Shown here: in pieces, positions 11,815 through 23,988 of the stretch
Position numbering within the stretch: the first letter of the stretch is position 1
Layout of the letters: each line of letters opens with the position of its first letter
Assembly (NCBI GenBank): GCA_949361645.1
Contig: OX442422.1
Coordinates: 5,827,642-5,891,641, forward strand
Source: Spongilla lacustris
Lineage: Eukaryota > Porifera > Demospongiae > Spongillida > Spongillidae
DNA length: 64,000 bases
Direction: 5' to 3'
Made by a program: the position numbers and the translations under genes
Notes under the pieces: model-generated
The model's database searches: none
What the model saw: the letters and a program-made list of their open reading frames with translations, nothing else
Told to the model about the DNA's origin: nothing

Positions 11815-12175
11815 GTAGAGATACATATGTTGATGCATACATATGTAGTAGTACATATACATATGTAGTGAATGATTGATTATATGTTCACTTCCTTCAG
11901 CATCTGATTCTGCTGGCATGGCACCGCTGGCTACATCACTACATCATATATGTATGTAAATGAAGTGTAGGCTATGCATACACTTGCCTATATGGCATCT
12001 ACATGTGTACATGTATAGAGATACATATGTAGATGCCGTGTAGATGCATACATATGTGGATGCATACATATGTACTAGTACATATACATATGTAGTGAAT
12101 GATTCTGTTCACTTCTTTCAGCATTATTATAATGCTGGCCTACATGTACATGTAGCACCGCTGGCTACATCCTCA
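11815..12175. repeat. Two-copy tandem duplication, period about 228 bp
   Basis: The segment CATACATATGTAGTAGTACA with TGTAGTGAATGATT, TTCACTTCCTTCAGCAT and GCACCGCTGGCTACATC (11836-11940) recurs at 12064-12175 with small changes. Each copy contains an acceptor-like TTCACTTC(C/T)TTCAG on the plus strand. Confidence 0.72.
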
Positions 12176-13398
12176 CTCCCTGTACAATTACTGGCTACAC
12201 CATTTATGGTCATTCCACCATCAACTGTGACTAGGGTACAGGGTATCTCCGCAGTGCTCCACCCACCTCCCCGCAGCTGTTGTTCCCTCCACTATACCCA
12301 GGCCCACCACCATGACCATGGGGACAGTGTAACAATCCAAAGCCCACCTGTTCAAGACATACTCGTGTGTACTGGGGATGAAGTGGGTCACCCAACAACA
12401 AATGGGTGGGGCAGAAGGTGGAGTCTACTAAAGCAACTGCAGTAGTTTTATTTTTAAAAACCAACCCTACTTCCCAGGTGCTCAATATCTGGCAGGCACC
12501 TTGCTAGCATCCTCCAAGCCAGAAAAGGCTGCTGTTTCAGCGAGCATCTCATCACCACCTACCACACGGCCTGACAAGTTCTTGCAGCATGACGTCACCA
12601 TGGTGGAGCCACCATCAGGTGTAGGAAGCATCCTTTAAAGCCTGCTTGTGTGGGGAGTAAGAGGTCTCACTAGAGATCACCACTCTCCACTGTGGTGTGG
12701 CTACCTGTCCCAATCTTCATGGTGTGTGTTTCTGTACTGTTGGTTGCAGTACCCATCTACCAAAGCTAATAGTGGGCTGGTTAGTGAGGCTCAGCTGAGG
12801 AGGGTAAAGAATTTCTTTACTGTGTACATGTCTGCCTGCCACGCCCTTGGGCCATACATCACGCCCAATTTGGCCGGGATACTCAACAATGTCAGGATGG
12901 TGCAGAGGATGACAGCACGCACGTTGACCTTTCTAAAGGCATCCTCTCTCTCTCCCATCTCTCTCTCTCCAACTTCTTCATTCCCTCCTCCCCTCCCTCA
13001 GCCCCCCTCCCTGATTGGAATCTGTTGGCTGCAGCTCATGCATGGCCAAAAAGATAATGAAAAAGCCATTGCTGCAGAATTGTCCCAAGTCTGTTTCCTG
13101 AACACATACATGTATATGTGATGATGCCAAAAGCCTAGTATTCAAAATAAACATGTACATGCAGGTGTATAAGGAACTAATAGAAACCTGGTAAACAACA
13201 GAGATATACATCCCATTGGCCTTCTGTGACTCCACAAGTTGTTCAGTTGTTGTAAGAACTCATTGGACACATACATGTACCTGTCAATCTTGCAGAATAC
13301 AATGGCAAAATAAGGTTTCATGATTATTACCCTTATATTTAGATCTATGCACTAGCTGTATAGTCAAAGGTCATGTGAGGTTTTTCTTCAAAAAGGTA
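12176..13398 (+). other. Unidentified Pro/Ser-rich open frames; possibly part of an unrecognised gene
   Basis: Base composition is less AT-rich than the surroundings, and open stretches occur in more than one plus-strand frame (12044-12445 and 12648-13121). They are rich in Pro, Ser and His and match nothing I recognise. A CT-rich run at 12945-13010 encodes low-complexity sequence. A degraded gene or transposon is as likely as a functional one. Confidence 0.25.
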
Positions 13399-13721
13399 CA
13401 GTGCCGTCCACCCACAAGTTCACACTCGCGCGCGCGTGTATTCGAGTCGAGCGCGAGTCGCGCGCGAGTCAATTAGCGAGTGCAATTAGCCCTCGATACG
13501 CGCGCTGTTGCGAGCGTCACTCAAATATCTATTTACGGCATACCTACAGATGATTACGTTAGTTTCAAGCTATTAATAATATATGTTTTTGTTCCAGCTG
13601 TTTTGCTTTGAGTTAAGGCGCGCGAGTTATTATTGCACTCGATCGAGTCGCGCGCGAGTCGAGCGCGTGTCGAGTGCGAGTCGAGCGCGTGCGAGTGTGA
13701 ACTTGTGGGTGGACGGCACTG
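13399..13721. mobile_element. Tc1/mariner-type MITE, 323 bp, TA target duplication, CpG-rich core
   Basis: Ends are CAGTGCCGTCCACCCACAAG and its reverse complement CTTGTGGGTGGACGGCACTG, flanked on both sides by TA (13397-13398 and 13722-13723). Inverted identity continues through TTCACACTCGC. The core holds repeated GAGTCGCGCGCGAGTC and GAGCGCG words, far richer in CpG than the rest of the window. There is no transposase, so the element is non-autonomous. TA duplication and CAGTG ends fit Tc1/mariner. Confidence 0.88.
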
Positions 13722-13883
13722 TATGCATAGTAAAACTTACCAAAACACAGTGAATAGTTCTGGGCTCAGTGCAATGAACCTGTTCATTCTTACTACGGAG
13801 CTCATAATAGTATAACTTTGCAAAGCGAAGGTAACCCGATAACCTGTCAAAATGTAGATGCACATGGCGTTGGGTCAACTTAC

Positions 13884-14017
13884 ATGTAGCAGTTGCCATG
13901 GTTACAAAATCTTTGGTAACCTGAGGGTCCTTCTTTCTAGACCCTTTTCTAGTCTGTTTGGGTACAACACCCTTTGCCTCTTTGCAAGCGTATAGTTTTG
14001 CGAGCAAGTTAGCCAAG
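13884..14017 (-). CDS. Candidate exon, Lys-rich, unidentified
   Basis: Minus strand: acceptor CATCATTACAG, then an open frame LANLLAKLYACKEAKGVV, KQTRKGSRKKDPQVTKDF, then a strong donor GTAAGTTG. The peptide is basic and matches no domain I know. Its phase does not match the phase 1 exons of the CARD model. Confidence 0.25.
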
Positions 14018-14752
14018 CTGTAATGATGTGATACAGGGGAAATCCCTTATGCCTGGCAAGCTCCTTTTATACCCCCAATGAATCAAGTCCAATTTCCGTC
14101 GTGTGTCAATGTATGATGCATTGCATGACTTTACCTCAATCTTTAAGGGTTTATGGATAACACTTATGTGTGTGGTAAGTTTGGTTGCAGCTGTAGTTTT
14201 AATGTCCAAATGTAGGCATTTTGGAGGACCTTCGGGATTGCAAGTTTCAACTAAACTTAAGGGCTAAAATTTCTATTGTATAAGTGAGGGGTTCCGAGAC
14301 TCTTTTAATTTTGATATAACAGTATTTAAAAACTCTTCCATGGCTAAAATTGATACATGTAAGTCAAACTGTTTTGAAACTGTGAACTACCTCCAAAAAT
14401 GTGGAGCAAAAAAAACCCTTTTAGACCATAGCATTAGATATGTTGTACACAGCAGGACATATTTAGTTCATACATGTACAACGTAATCAAGTGATTACAG
14501 ATTCTAAGTTTGGTTGCTTGTACAAACTGTGTCATTGGTTGAATGTGACTAGTCTAAGCAGACAAATCACTACAACAAAGCAGCTGGCACCTGTAAGTTG
14601 GAAGCATGCACTTGTAGTCACACATTTTTAACATACATGTAGTTTCAATCATATAAATGTATGTACATTTACAGTTGCATGCCACCAATGTACATGTACA
14701 TTAGGACTTTATGGTTAGAAATTAAATTTATTGACAATTACATGTCAGATAC
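14018..14752. other. No gene recognised
   Basis: AT-rich, with scattered ACATGTACA words. No supported frame. Confidence 0.4.
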
Positions 14753-14791
14753 CTTTCTGTGGCAGTTGATTTTCAACAGTATCATAATACT
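14753..14791 (-). CDS. Short linker exon (39 bp), phase 1-1
   Basis: Minus strand: acceptor TCTGTATTCCAG, 39 bp read in phase 1 as YYDTVENQLPQK, then donor GTATCTG. It resembles the short exon at 60012-60056 (TPEYEEPVQAVEIE) in size class, phase and acidic character. It fits between the CARD exon and the 9.6-10.45 kb exon without breaking frame. Confidence 0.45.
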
Positions 14792-16326
14792 CTGGAATAC
14801 AGAAACTTGCATCAGTACAATGCATAAATACATGTAGATCTACAATTAACCTTCATCACTGCTGTCATGCTTACATGTAGCTACATGTATGGCATCTGTG
14901 GGACACAAAGGAATATAAAGTATGATTATTACATGTACATACGTACATGTAGAACAAAAAGAATTACATCCAATGCATGAGAATAAAATTAAAAAGCACT
15001 CTGCACTTACACCTATGTACACATGTAGAGTCAGAGATACTTACAGTACTGACTCACAAGTCAGGAAATTCAAACCTCATACAGTGAATTATTTCAACTG
15101 GAGTTGGAATTGTTAGTGCGCTGAACCAATTATCCTTATTGATTTTGTTTGATAAGGGTATCAGCTAAGAACACTAACAGTTAATTTGCTTTTCTTGGTA
15201 TTGTAGCACTAATGATAATGGCATACAAAATAATACAGCCCATTACATATATACAGATCACCACTACATGTAAATGTAGTGACTGATTCATTTTACTAGA
15301 TAGTTAAATTTCCATGGACTGCACACATGTAGTTATGGTTTACATGATGTACATGTAAATTTATACATACACAAACAAAAAAATTGCAATTACATGTAAT
15401 ATGCACATATGACACTACATGTACATGTAAATTAATAAGGCAAACCTGACAAGCACAAACACTTAACATATATTCTGAAATGTGAGGCGGAATTACATGT
15501 TACCTTGCACTGAGAAGGCATATGTTGTTGATTGTATAGTACATATGTTATGTAATACAACAAGATTTGTTTCAGAGCAACTCACAACCAAGCTGAATAA
15601 AGTAATACTACTGCCGTGTATTAATAATGCATCAATATTAACCATGACAGGCATTACATTCATATGCCACATAACCTGAAGAATGCACACAATCAAAACC
15701 ATGCATTCGCTCGCCTCATAATCAGGTTGAGTGTGCAATATAACTAAGTGGATTGGTATCTGATGCTAGGCTTCTTGCTAGACACTAAAAATGGTATTGA
15801 TCCACAAAAATTTTTACAATCCATATTTGGAATTTCACATTTAGTGTATCATAATTAATCAAAAAGTCAAGGAAAAGCTTATTGATTATCGAATCCTTTG
15901 CACATGCTCTTAAATCTTCCAATGATTTCTCGGTGTAGGACATCCACCATGTAGAATGGAATGAAAATTGCACTTCCCACAACTACACATATTTAGTAGT
16001 GAAGAAGGGACTACATAAATGTAATAAAACTGTATGAGCATTAAATTTAGTTGCAAAAAACATTCAAACAGTAGACCGGTATATGGTAATGCGAATCTGA
16101 AGTACACGGAATAATTCAGTATGCAAAAGAAAGGAAATAGCTCATGTTTTAAAATGAGCGCATTTCAGTAACCATGGGTGCTGCTGCGTACAGCGGTTGA
16201 TTAAGATATGTCGAAGTATCTTTTTTTTTTTTTTTTTCTCCATCAAATGATGAAACAGGTGCATGGTGTATAAGATATATGTAGGTACACATGTACATAT
16301 ATAATGCGGTACTCTACGGTACATAC
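14792..16326. other. Intron-like, no exon recognised
   Basis: AT-rich with many TACATGTA words (for example 14928-14950 and 15345-15360). I found no further exon with good splice sites, but very short exons could be missed. Confidence 0.35.
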
Positions 16327-16392
16327 CTGGCGTACGTGCAGTGCTGATTGGGGAACATGATCCAGTTAATTGCAACTCATGTTGTGGTCGAG
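16327..16392 (-). CDS. Candidate linker exon (66 bp), phase 1-1
   Basis: Minus strand: acceptor TTATTAAACGAAG, then 66 bp readable as RPQHELQLTGSCSPISTART plus P, then donor GTATGTAC. It enters and leaves in phase 1, matching the end of the CARD exon 86 bp upstream. The acceptor lacks a good pyrimidine tract, so this is tentative. Confidence 0.35.
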
Positions 16393-16478
16393 CTTCGTTT
16401 AATAAAACGATGGCATGAAATAATAAATTAATGATGAACATGCAGCTGGCTTTCAAGTTTTTTTTAGTTTTGTTTTAC

Positions 16479-16761
16479 CTCTAAGGAGATCAGTGAGCCA
16501 GTCCACCGAGTGATCAGCGCTTAAACATTCCAAAAATTGTTCGTAAACTCCGGGTTTACCATTGCGCAACAGGCCTTCTATCAGAATACCCAACTTATCC
16601 TTCCGTGTTTGTTGTGCCCTAACTGTCTCAAGAAGACTAAAGTGGATTATCTCGCTCTGCACCAGCTTCGGACCGAGGTCATCTGGGTCTATATTAGAGT
16701 TGTAAATGCGATCCAGATTTTGAGTTATCGCGTTGTAACCATCACGATCAGACACTTCCAT
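16479..16761 (-). CDS. CARD-domain first exon
   Basis: Minus-strand ATG at 16761 opens a 94-codon frame ending at donor GTAAAAC (below 16479) in phase 1. The peptide (MEVSDRDGYNAITQNLDRIY, then DDLGPKLVQSEIIHF, QQTRKDKLGILIEGLLRNG, GVYEQFLECLSADH and WLTDLLRG) has the length and helix pattern of a caspase recruitment domain. It includes the typical KL-LI--LLRNG--G---FL-CL stretch near residues 55-80. CARDs mediate homotypic assembly in apoptosis and innate-immune signalling in the cytosol. The Met is the only one near the start and lies about 100 bp from the LINE fragment. Likely partners are the linker exons and the 9.6-10.45 kb exon, judged by phase alone. Confidence 0.68.
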
Positions 16762-16862
16762 ATTATTAAAAGTCCCGCCTCTAGCACTGAATTAGTCACG
16801 TGATCGAGCTAATATGTTTTAAATTTTGAAATAAAAACAATGCTCTGCGCGACACATTTTGG

Positions 16863-17327
16863 GAATCTTGCAAGCTGGCATGTATCGGGGGTCAACTTGA
16901 AGCAGGCAGTAGCCTAGACGAAGAGGGTAGGCAAACTCGCCCAGCAGACATCCTGGTCCAGAACTGGGAGTTCGGCAAACCGGCAGCATTGGATTTCACT
17001 GTCACATCACCGCTAAATCCCACTACTTTATATGAAGCGAGTGTGACGGCTGGATCCGCTGCGTCGGCTGCTGAAGCCCGCAAACATGCCACCAACGATG
17101 CAAAATGCAACCGTTTGGGCTGGGTCTGCATCCCTTTAGCCGTGGAGACGTACGGGTGTTGGGGAGACGAAGCCATTAAGTGTCTTGACAGACTTGCTGC
17201 ACGTATCGCTACTCGCACGGCTCGTTCCAAGTCTTCGGCTGCATCGGCTCTGTACGGAAGGCTCAGCATCGTCCTTGTGAGAGCCAATGCAAGGGCCATA
17301 TTAGCTAGGTCATCCACAGTTTTTTGA
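16863..17327 (+). pseudogene. LINE-type retroelement, 3'-terminal fragment with A-rich tail
   Basis: Plus-strand open frame from about 16863 to the stop at 17325-17327, with no start of its own because it is a 5'-truncated copy. It reads RPADILVQNWEFGKPAALDF, TVTSPLNPTTL, SAASAAEARKHATNDAKC, LGWVCIPLAVETYGCWG and VRANARAILARSS. The 3' side carries an A-rich simple tail (TATAAAAAATAAAAAATAAA and so on, 17370-17430), as expected of target-primed reverse transcription. The conserved PAD, D-TVT, K and E-x-x-G spacing could be a PD-(D/E)XK nuclease fold. That last idea is speculation. Confidence 0.75.
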
Positions 17328-18655
17328 CTCCTATTGTCTTAATTAAGGTTTGCGATATAGTTCATGATTATTATTATTAATATTATATAAAAAATAAAAA
17401 ATAAAAATAAATAAATAAAATTAATGTAAAGTGTAGATACATGTATGTAAGTTCTGTAAGGACTCTGCGGGCCTCGCCGCTGGTACGGTTGTAAGCTTTT
17501 ATCTTGTGTCTCGATCCCAGCCCTGTATTATTATATAGATCATTAGATGTACTTGTACGGTACTAACTCAGTAAGAAAACCTTGAAAAGTATATATCTTT
17601 GTTATAAACATTACTTTAGTTGGCCATTGGGATAGATATGCCAATAATTTTCAACTTGTTCAATGCACGGTTGTGGTAGTGTACAATATACAACTCAGTA
17701 TGACTGCCACAATAGAGTAATGTGTACAGGCTTAATATGTCTGAAATGGCTCCATAAAACTAAGTAGAACGTTCTATCAAACATTTTACTCGGATTACCG
17801 GACCTGCTGGTCAGCTACAGTCTCGTCCCCAGACCAACATGATATGCTAAATCATAAGCAGCTAGAAGAACCTTTGTTTGCTTTACCAACATTGCATCTA
17901 CATGTTGAATAGCAGGACTAAGGATTTATGACCCACCCAGACTGCATCTTCAGCTTTATTACCACACATTTAGACAAGTTATATTGAAGCTGTCAACAAT
18001 GTATTTGATTCAATACAAACACTATAGCTTATTCAACTTCTTTTTAAAATTTATTGTAGTCTGCTTGCACATAACATTTCTATGCATTCACATGATTTGA
18101 AATATATATATAATTTATAATTATATATATAACCAACAGCTCAAAGTACACAATGGCACAATGGTACAACTGTAAATAATGTACTTTACACCAAGTGATT
18201 GTGAAAAATATAACGAAGGTGAGAATAACATATCATTATACATGTACATGTATACCATTATCGCTGCGAGGTTACAACATTAACCACTTTTAATGGACTA
18301 AATGTGTGTTAATTTCAACATCAATTTAAAAACATACATGTACATGTAGGATAAAATGAGCACTGAGAGGCAAATTAAAACATTCTCTATGCCACGTACT
18401 TTAAAAATCATGGGTTGAATGATAAGGGTGGAAAAACAAAATTTTATCACATGAGCAACATAATGTCCTACAATTTGTGCTAAATATAGGTTTATCATTC
18501 AACCCTTGTTTCCCTGCATTTTACACCACCATGGCCTAACTAAATATGACGAACTTTCTCATCAGTATTGCCTACCAATCCTGAATCCTACCAAATTTGT
18601 CATAGAGAATGTTCATATTTATTTGCTTGATTGGTTATTATGCAACATACATGTA
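17328..18655. other. Intergenic; contains a 17757-17850 repeat matching 49155-49250
   Basis: AAACTAAGTAGAACGTTCTA, ACTCGGATTACCGGACC, TGGTCAGCTACAGTCTCGTC and CCCAGACCAA recur with small changes at about 49158-49245. The end of this repeat carries the AGTCTCGTCCCCAGACC terminal motif of the TAGTCT element family. No gene is recognised. Confidence 0.6.
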
Positions 18656-20180
18656 TTAATTATTAACCTAAGGAACCCCAATACGCCACAGTATATGAAA
18701 GAATACACCCACTGCTATGCTACAAAATGGCACTATAACATCACCGCTGCATTATATTATATTAGGACTGGAAACGTCATTCGTGTTGTTAGAAAGGATG
18801 TCTGTGCATGCTTTTAATTTTAGTGAAGGGGAACTGGCATGGGGAGGTGGGAGAGAGACAGACTTTTAGAGGAACACTGGCAAAGAAAGATTAGTTTCAT
18901 CCAGTACATGCATCATTGCAAGCTGTGTACAAATTTTATTTATCAGAATGCATCAACATGCAGAACCCTTTCTTCACAACCACACACACATGTAAGATAA
19001 CTTCTGCGATACAGCATGTACTTGCCATGGGTGCTATGTCCATCATCAAATAAACAAAGTAGTCCATTCATGTAAATAGTGTTAGTTGATCAGACAAAAG
19101 TAGATACCACCTATTTTTGATCATTTCATTACAATGGAGTGCTCTTGAAATTAAAGTCATGTGTAATAAACTGTTTGTCTACTTAACCCTTTCCCAAAGG
19201 TTCATGCCCATTTCCAATCCCGCCACTTTACTATCTATTAATACATTGTATGCATGGTTCAATCTCAAGAAATCATTACACACAAGCACACTGTACATGT
19301 ACCACAGTCCTGGCTCATGTGATAACATTAAGTGATGTTACCACATTGGTTTGGGTTCAAAGATACACCACCAACAACAGATGTTCTTACTGCACCCACA
19401 CACCCTGACTACTCCTTGCCACACCTGTGCCTTATGACCACATAAAATGCTGCACCTTTTTTAGTCAAGGATGAACCTCCTCTAGTGTAAGAAGAAATAC
19501 ATGTACCTTCAACTACAGAATGTAGTTGACATAGAAATGCACTCCCTCACATAATAAAGACTTGCATGGCTGGTAAGAGTGGAATGCATTTGTACACTGA
19601 TGTAATGTGTAACTTTATTCCATTTACATCACATTCTTATGTAGCTGTTGTGGAGGCCAAACATAAAGCAACTAAAGACGCAAAAAATTAATTGCATATC
19701 ATTTTAGACTAATTTTGAGAAAGCTATAGCCTTTATGGTTACCTATACCACAACAGGCACATCTTTGCAATTTCTATTCAGACAAACATTTCCCCGGCCA
19801 TTGTGCACTTAACTAACTGCAAAAGAGGCAATGTAATATCTCATCATATGGTACATGATCAAGAAGCAGTACAGGTACATGAACTTGTATATGGAACAGT
19901 TTTTTGTGCACATATACTTTAATTACATCATCCCAATTATCCACATTCTGGAAACATGGAAGTGGCAGAACCAAACTTTATCTCCTCAGTAAAGTTTTGG
20001 TAATCCAGCTGACTATGCCAATCTAATGCACATGTATGCCTAGGTCATTGAAACACAACAACGTACATACATGTACTTTAGTTGAAAGTGTGGCTAAGTG
20101 GTCATGACACAGTGACTTGAGCTATGAAAGAGCACAATGAGCTGAGCTACCAGAGGCCTACTGGAGGTAATTCCAAGTGA
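18656..20180. repeat. Low-copy segmental repeat, copy 1 (partner 49610-50790)
   Basis: AGGAACCCCAATACGCCACA, GAATACACCCACTGCTATGC, ATCACCGCTGCATTATATT and GATGTCTGTGCATGC recur in the same order at 49613-49750. Later words (GTAGTTGACATAGAAATGCA, GAGTGGAATGCAT, GTGTGGCTAA) continue the match to about 50790. Parts recur a third time at 55680-55890 and 58060-58250. Coding content is not evident. Confidence 0.75.
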
Positions 20181-20384
20181 GATATCTCACTCCTTTGCAA
20201 GTGATGAAACTGCTACATAAAATTACAGAACTTTAAAATTAAAAAATGTTTTAATTAATCTGAGCACCAGGGACTCCTTCCCCTGGGAAGCACCATCTAC
20301 CTCTTCAGGGGCAGGGCTGCGGTCAGGGACATACAGGTAGAGGAGAAGTACCCCATCATGCTCAACAAGTCCATCAAAAGCATT

Positions 20385-20673
20385 TCAACTTCTAAGCAGA
20401 TAAGCCCCCTGGACAGTTCCCAGGGCCCTGGTGACCGCCAGATACCTCTCCACAACCATGGAGAGGAAAGAGTACTGTAACTCACAATCTAGGGACAACC
20501 AGATAGCCAGCTGTGAACACAGCAGGAAGGCAAAACTCTTGAGGAAGAGGTTGGCCACCTCCTGCCCCTCCCTGTTAGCCAAGGACATGCAGAGGAGCTC
20601 CTTAAAAATTTTCATGAGCACTACAGTGCATATGTGTTCACTTGTTTTCAATGATTTCACCTCGACCCTATTA
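20385..20673 (-). CDS. Unidentified exon-like frame with a hydrophobic stretch
   Basis: Minus strand: acceptor-like TTGTATAATAG then [60 protein letters not shown] and [20 protein letters not shown], ending in TGA at 20385. The [13 protein letters not shown] stretch is hydrophobic. VERYLAV superficially recalls a receptor DRY region, but the seven-helix context is absent. A second frame (20485-20297) continues past the stop. Probably a decayed exon; identity unknown. Confidence 0.3.
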
Positions 20674-20699
20674 TACAATAGAATGTTAGTTAATTATAT

Positions 20700-21775
<1,076 letters not shown>

Positions 21776-21814
21776 CATACTTACATATCTGTTGGCCACA
21801 CCTTCCTAGGTTGG

Positions 21815-22030
21815 CTATGTCAGCTCCTCTAACATCCTGTCCTTTGCGTCCAGTTCTGCCCTGCACTGGTTGACTACAGAGGCAATCTTGGCCTATGCCC
21901 TTCTGTTCAGCTCATACAGTTTGGCCTTGTTATCTTCCTGGATATGGGACAGCTGGAGATGGTGAACCCTAACCCGTCGGGCCCTTGCTTCATCACAACC
22001 GAACGTTCCTGCCATTCCTGACCTGCTGTT
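21815..22030 (-). pseudogene. Coiled-coil-like exon fragment with in-frame stops
   Basis: Minus strand, after an acceptor-like CATACCTGAACAG: SGMAGTFGCDEARARRVRVH, HLQLSHIQEDNKAKLYELNR, a TAG at 21893-21895, then AKIASVVNQCRAELDAKD and RMLEELT with a TAG at 21815-21817. The heptad-like, charged sequence suggests a coiled coil. A 30-bp exon-like piece (22110-22139, donor GTAAGTG) lies just upstream. The parent protein was not identified. Confidence 0.35.
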
Positions 22031-22139
22031 CAGGTATGCAGAGAGAGAGACACACCCAAGTGAACAGTGAAGATAACAAGTTAGAAATTAAAAAAATCCC
22101 TTCACTTACGACCACAGGTACAGTATCCTTTGTCCCAGG

Positions 22140-22689
22140 CTAGGATTGTGATCAGACAACAATGTAAACACAACAAACTGCTGCTGAATACTATATGTAG
22201 AAATTTTTTCACCTGCTCTCTTCAATTCAATCTCTTCACATCAGATGCAGCTTTTTTGGAGGTGTGGGATCATGTATAATGCAATACAAACAAGGTCCTA
22301 GGGGATGAGCCAGCAAAACAGAGGTTATGTAGGCTGTTTACAACAAAAGAGCTGTATGGAGTGGTCCAGGAAACTCGGGGGAGCGTTATAGGCATATGTG
22401 CATCACTAATCACCATACATGTACCAGTACATGTACATGTAGTGCATTTTAGTGAAAGTGTGTAGCATGCACTGAAAGCTGACTACAGCTGGCATGGGCT
22501 TGATGTTTGAAACTGTCTGGCAAAGCCTGGACCTGTTATGGTAACAATTTACTGCCAGTTACAGCTATAGCCTTCAATGCATGCTGCACACTCTCACTAA
22601 AATGCGCTACATGTTCATGTGCTTTGATGTGGTGTGTATGTGTGTTTTTACCAATTCACCTATATCATTGACTCAATGACAGGGTTTCA

Positions 22690-22751
<62 letters not shown>

Positions 22752-22904
22752 GTGTGTGTGTATGTGGCAGTGTGTATGTGTGTGTGTCGGGGGAGGTGTA
22801 TGTATTTGGTTATTGTGACTTAAGTCACAATACCACCCACTGTCAATCTATGATTACGTAAATGTCAATTGCAAACATCCATCACCTTCCCACTATTAAT
22901 AAGG
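22140..22904. repeat. Intergenic with an interrupted (TG)n tract at about 22690-22790
   Basis: A (TG)n microsatellite with interruptions at 22690-22790. Two ACATGTACATGTA words lie near 22428-22440. GTAGCATGCACTGAAAGCTG (22463) and the inverted AATGCATGCTGCACACTCTC (22577) form a loose inverted repeat of about 180 bp span. No gene. Confidence 0.55.
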
Positions 22905-23080
22905 AATAGTAAAGATGGTAATATATTGGTTTCCACCAGACCTGAGCGAATTCTTTCCCACCTACATGTACATGTACAATATACCAGTGTGTTCTGAAGA
23001 CCTGGGTTACATGTATCATATCTGCCTTGCAGAAAGCTTTGAGTAGTATTGATAATGTTCTCATTTAGCCAGGAGTACAT
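22905..23080 (-). pseudogene. Repeat-borne Ulp1-like protease fragment, copy 1
   Basis: Minus strand reads YSWLNENIINTTQSFLQGRY, then GLQNTLVYC. The same segment occurs at 38793-38980 and 53877-54075 (plus). From memory, the WLN-N-IN-Q-LL and GLQ-TL pattern begins a C48 (SUMO-protease-like) domain often carried by transposons in marine invertebrates. Only the first part remains, and no catalytic triad is visible. Confidence 0.45.
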
Positions 23081-23605
23081 GTATAAGGGTGTTAATATGT
23101 GTTAGAATCAGTCTAGGGGCATTGTGCCCCTCCAGACTGGACCTAACCTCACTTTTGATGAACAAGCAGGTGTGATGAACAAGCAGTGATGAACAAGCAG
23201 GTGTACACAATGTACATGATGTGGTTCCAATGGAACATCCAGATTTTAATGCCACTAATTTATTTTCTAAGGTTTATGTACATCTACAATATATTAATGT
23301 ATGGCTAACTTTAGGGCATTCCGTCAATCAATGTTTGCCCCACAGCCTGAATTTTATTTGGAATGTCGTTCTAAATTGTGAACAGCTCAGAGTCAGGCAA
23401 TGTTTAAAATTTCTGTTTAACTGACTTGCATTGGACTTCAGATAAATTAAATGTTTCCATGTTCATGTAGGTGTGTAGGGGCAGAGCATATTATAGGCAT
23501 GATCACTAAAATGGAAATGCGCAAATGAGTGTCAGCTGCTCAATATAAGTTATAGTAGGTAAGGGGAGGGGTAGGGGTAGTGGTAGGTAAGAGGAGGATT
23601 AGGGA
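23081..23605. other. No gene recognised
   Basis: Contains a short tandem GATGAACAAGCAG, three copies at 23156-23201, and a purine-rich GGTAGGTAAG(A/G)GG repeat at 23555-23625. No supported frame. Confidence 0.5.
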
Positions 23606-23609
23606 AGGT

Positions 23610-23711
23610 GGTAGGTAATGGGAAGAGTGGTTCCATCAAGTGTGTTCGGGGGCACAACAAAGTATTTGGGAATATCCTTTTACAAAGTGGATGTGTAATC
23701 TGTGTCAGAAG
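23610..23711 (+). pseudogene. PHD-finger-like fragment, copy 1
   Basis: Closely matches 39180-39290 from GAGTGGTTCCATCAAG onward: WFHQ, then the C-terminal part KWMCNLC after a frame change. The Ulp1-like piece on its left is in the opposite orientation here, unlike in the 38.8-39.3 kb copy. Confidence 0.45.
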
Positions 23712-23988
23712 AAGCACATGTACATGTGTGTGTCTAACTGCATGTGATTGTAATATGTTTCATTCAGCCTGTACTGTTTTATTTCCATATAGCCTAATAT
23801 CTCTGACAAAATTTTGATAAAAGGTTCATTGTAAAGCAATGAGGTTGTCTCAACAAATACAACATGTAAATCCATTACTAAGGCATAACTCAAAGACTGG
23901 AAATAAATTTAATAAACAGCTCTCAAATAGCGGTTTGAATGTACATTTATGCGAAATAACTTCGAAATACAAAATAAATAACAGTTAG

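Noticed and set aside
16861..17317. Minus-strand 141-codon frame opposite the LINE fragment
   Set aside because: It is the antisense shadow of the recognised plus-strand retroelement domain.
20297..20678. G-protein-coupled receptor, from [11 protein letters not shown] after a hydrophobic stretch
   Set aside because: Only one hydrophobic segment is present, with in-frame stops and no other receptor motifs.
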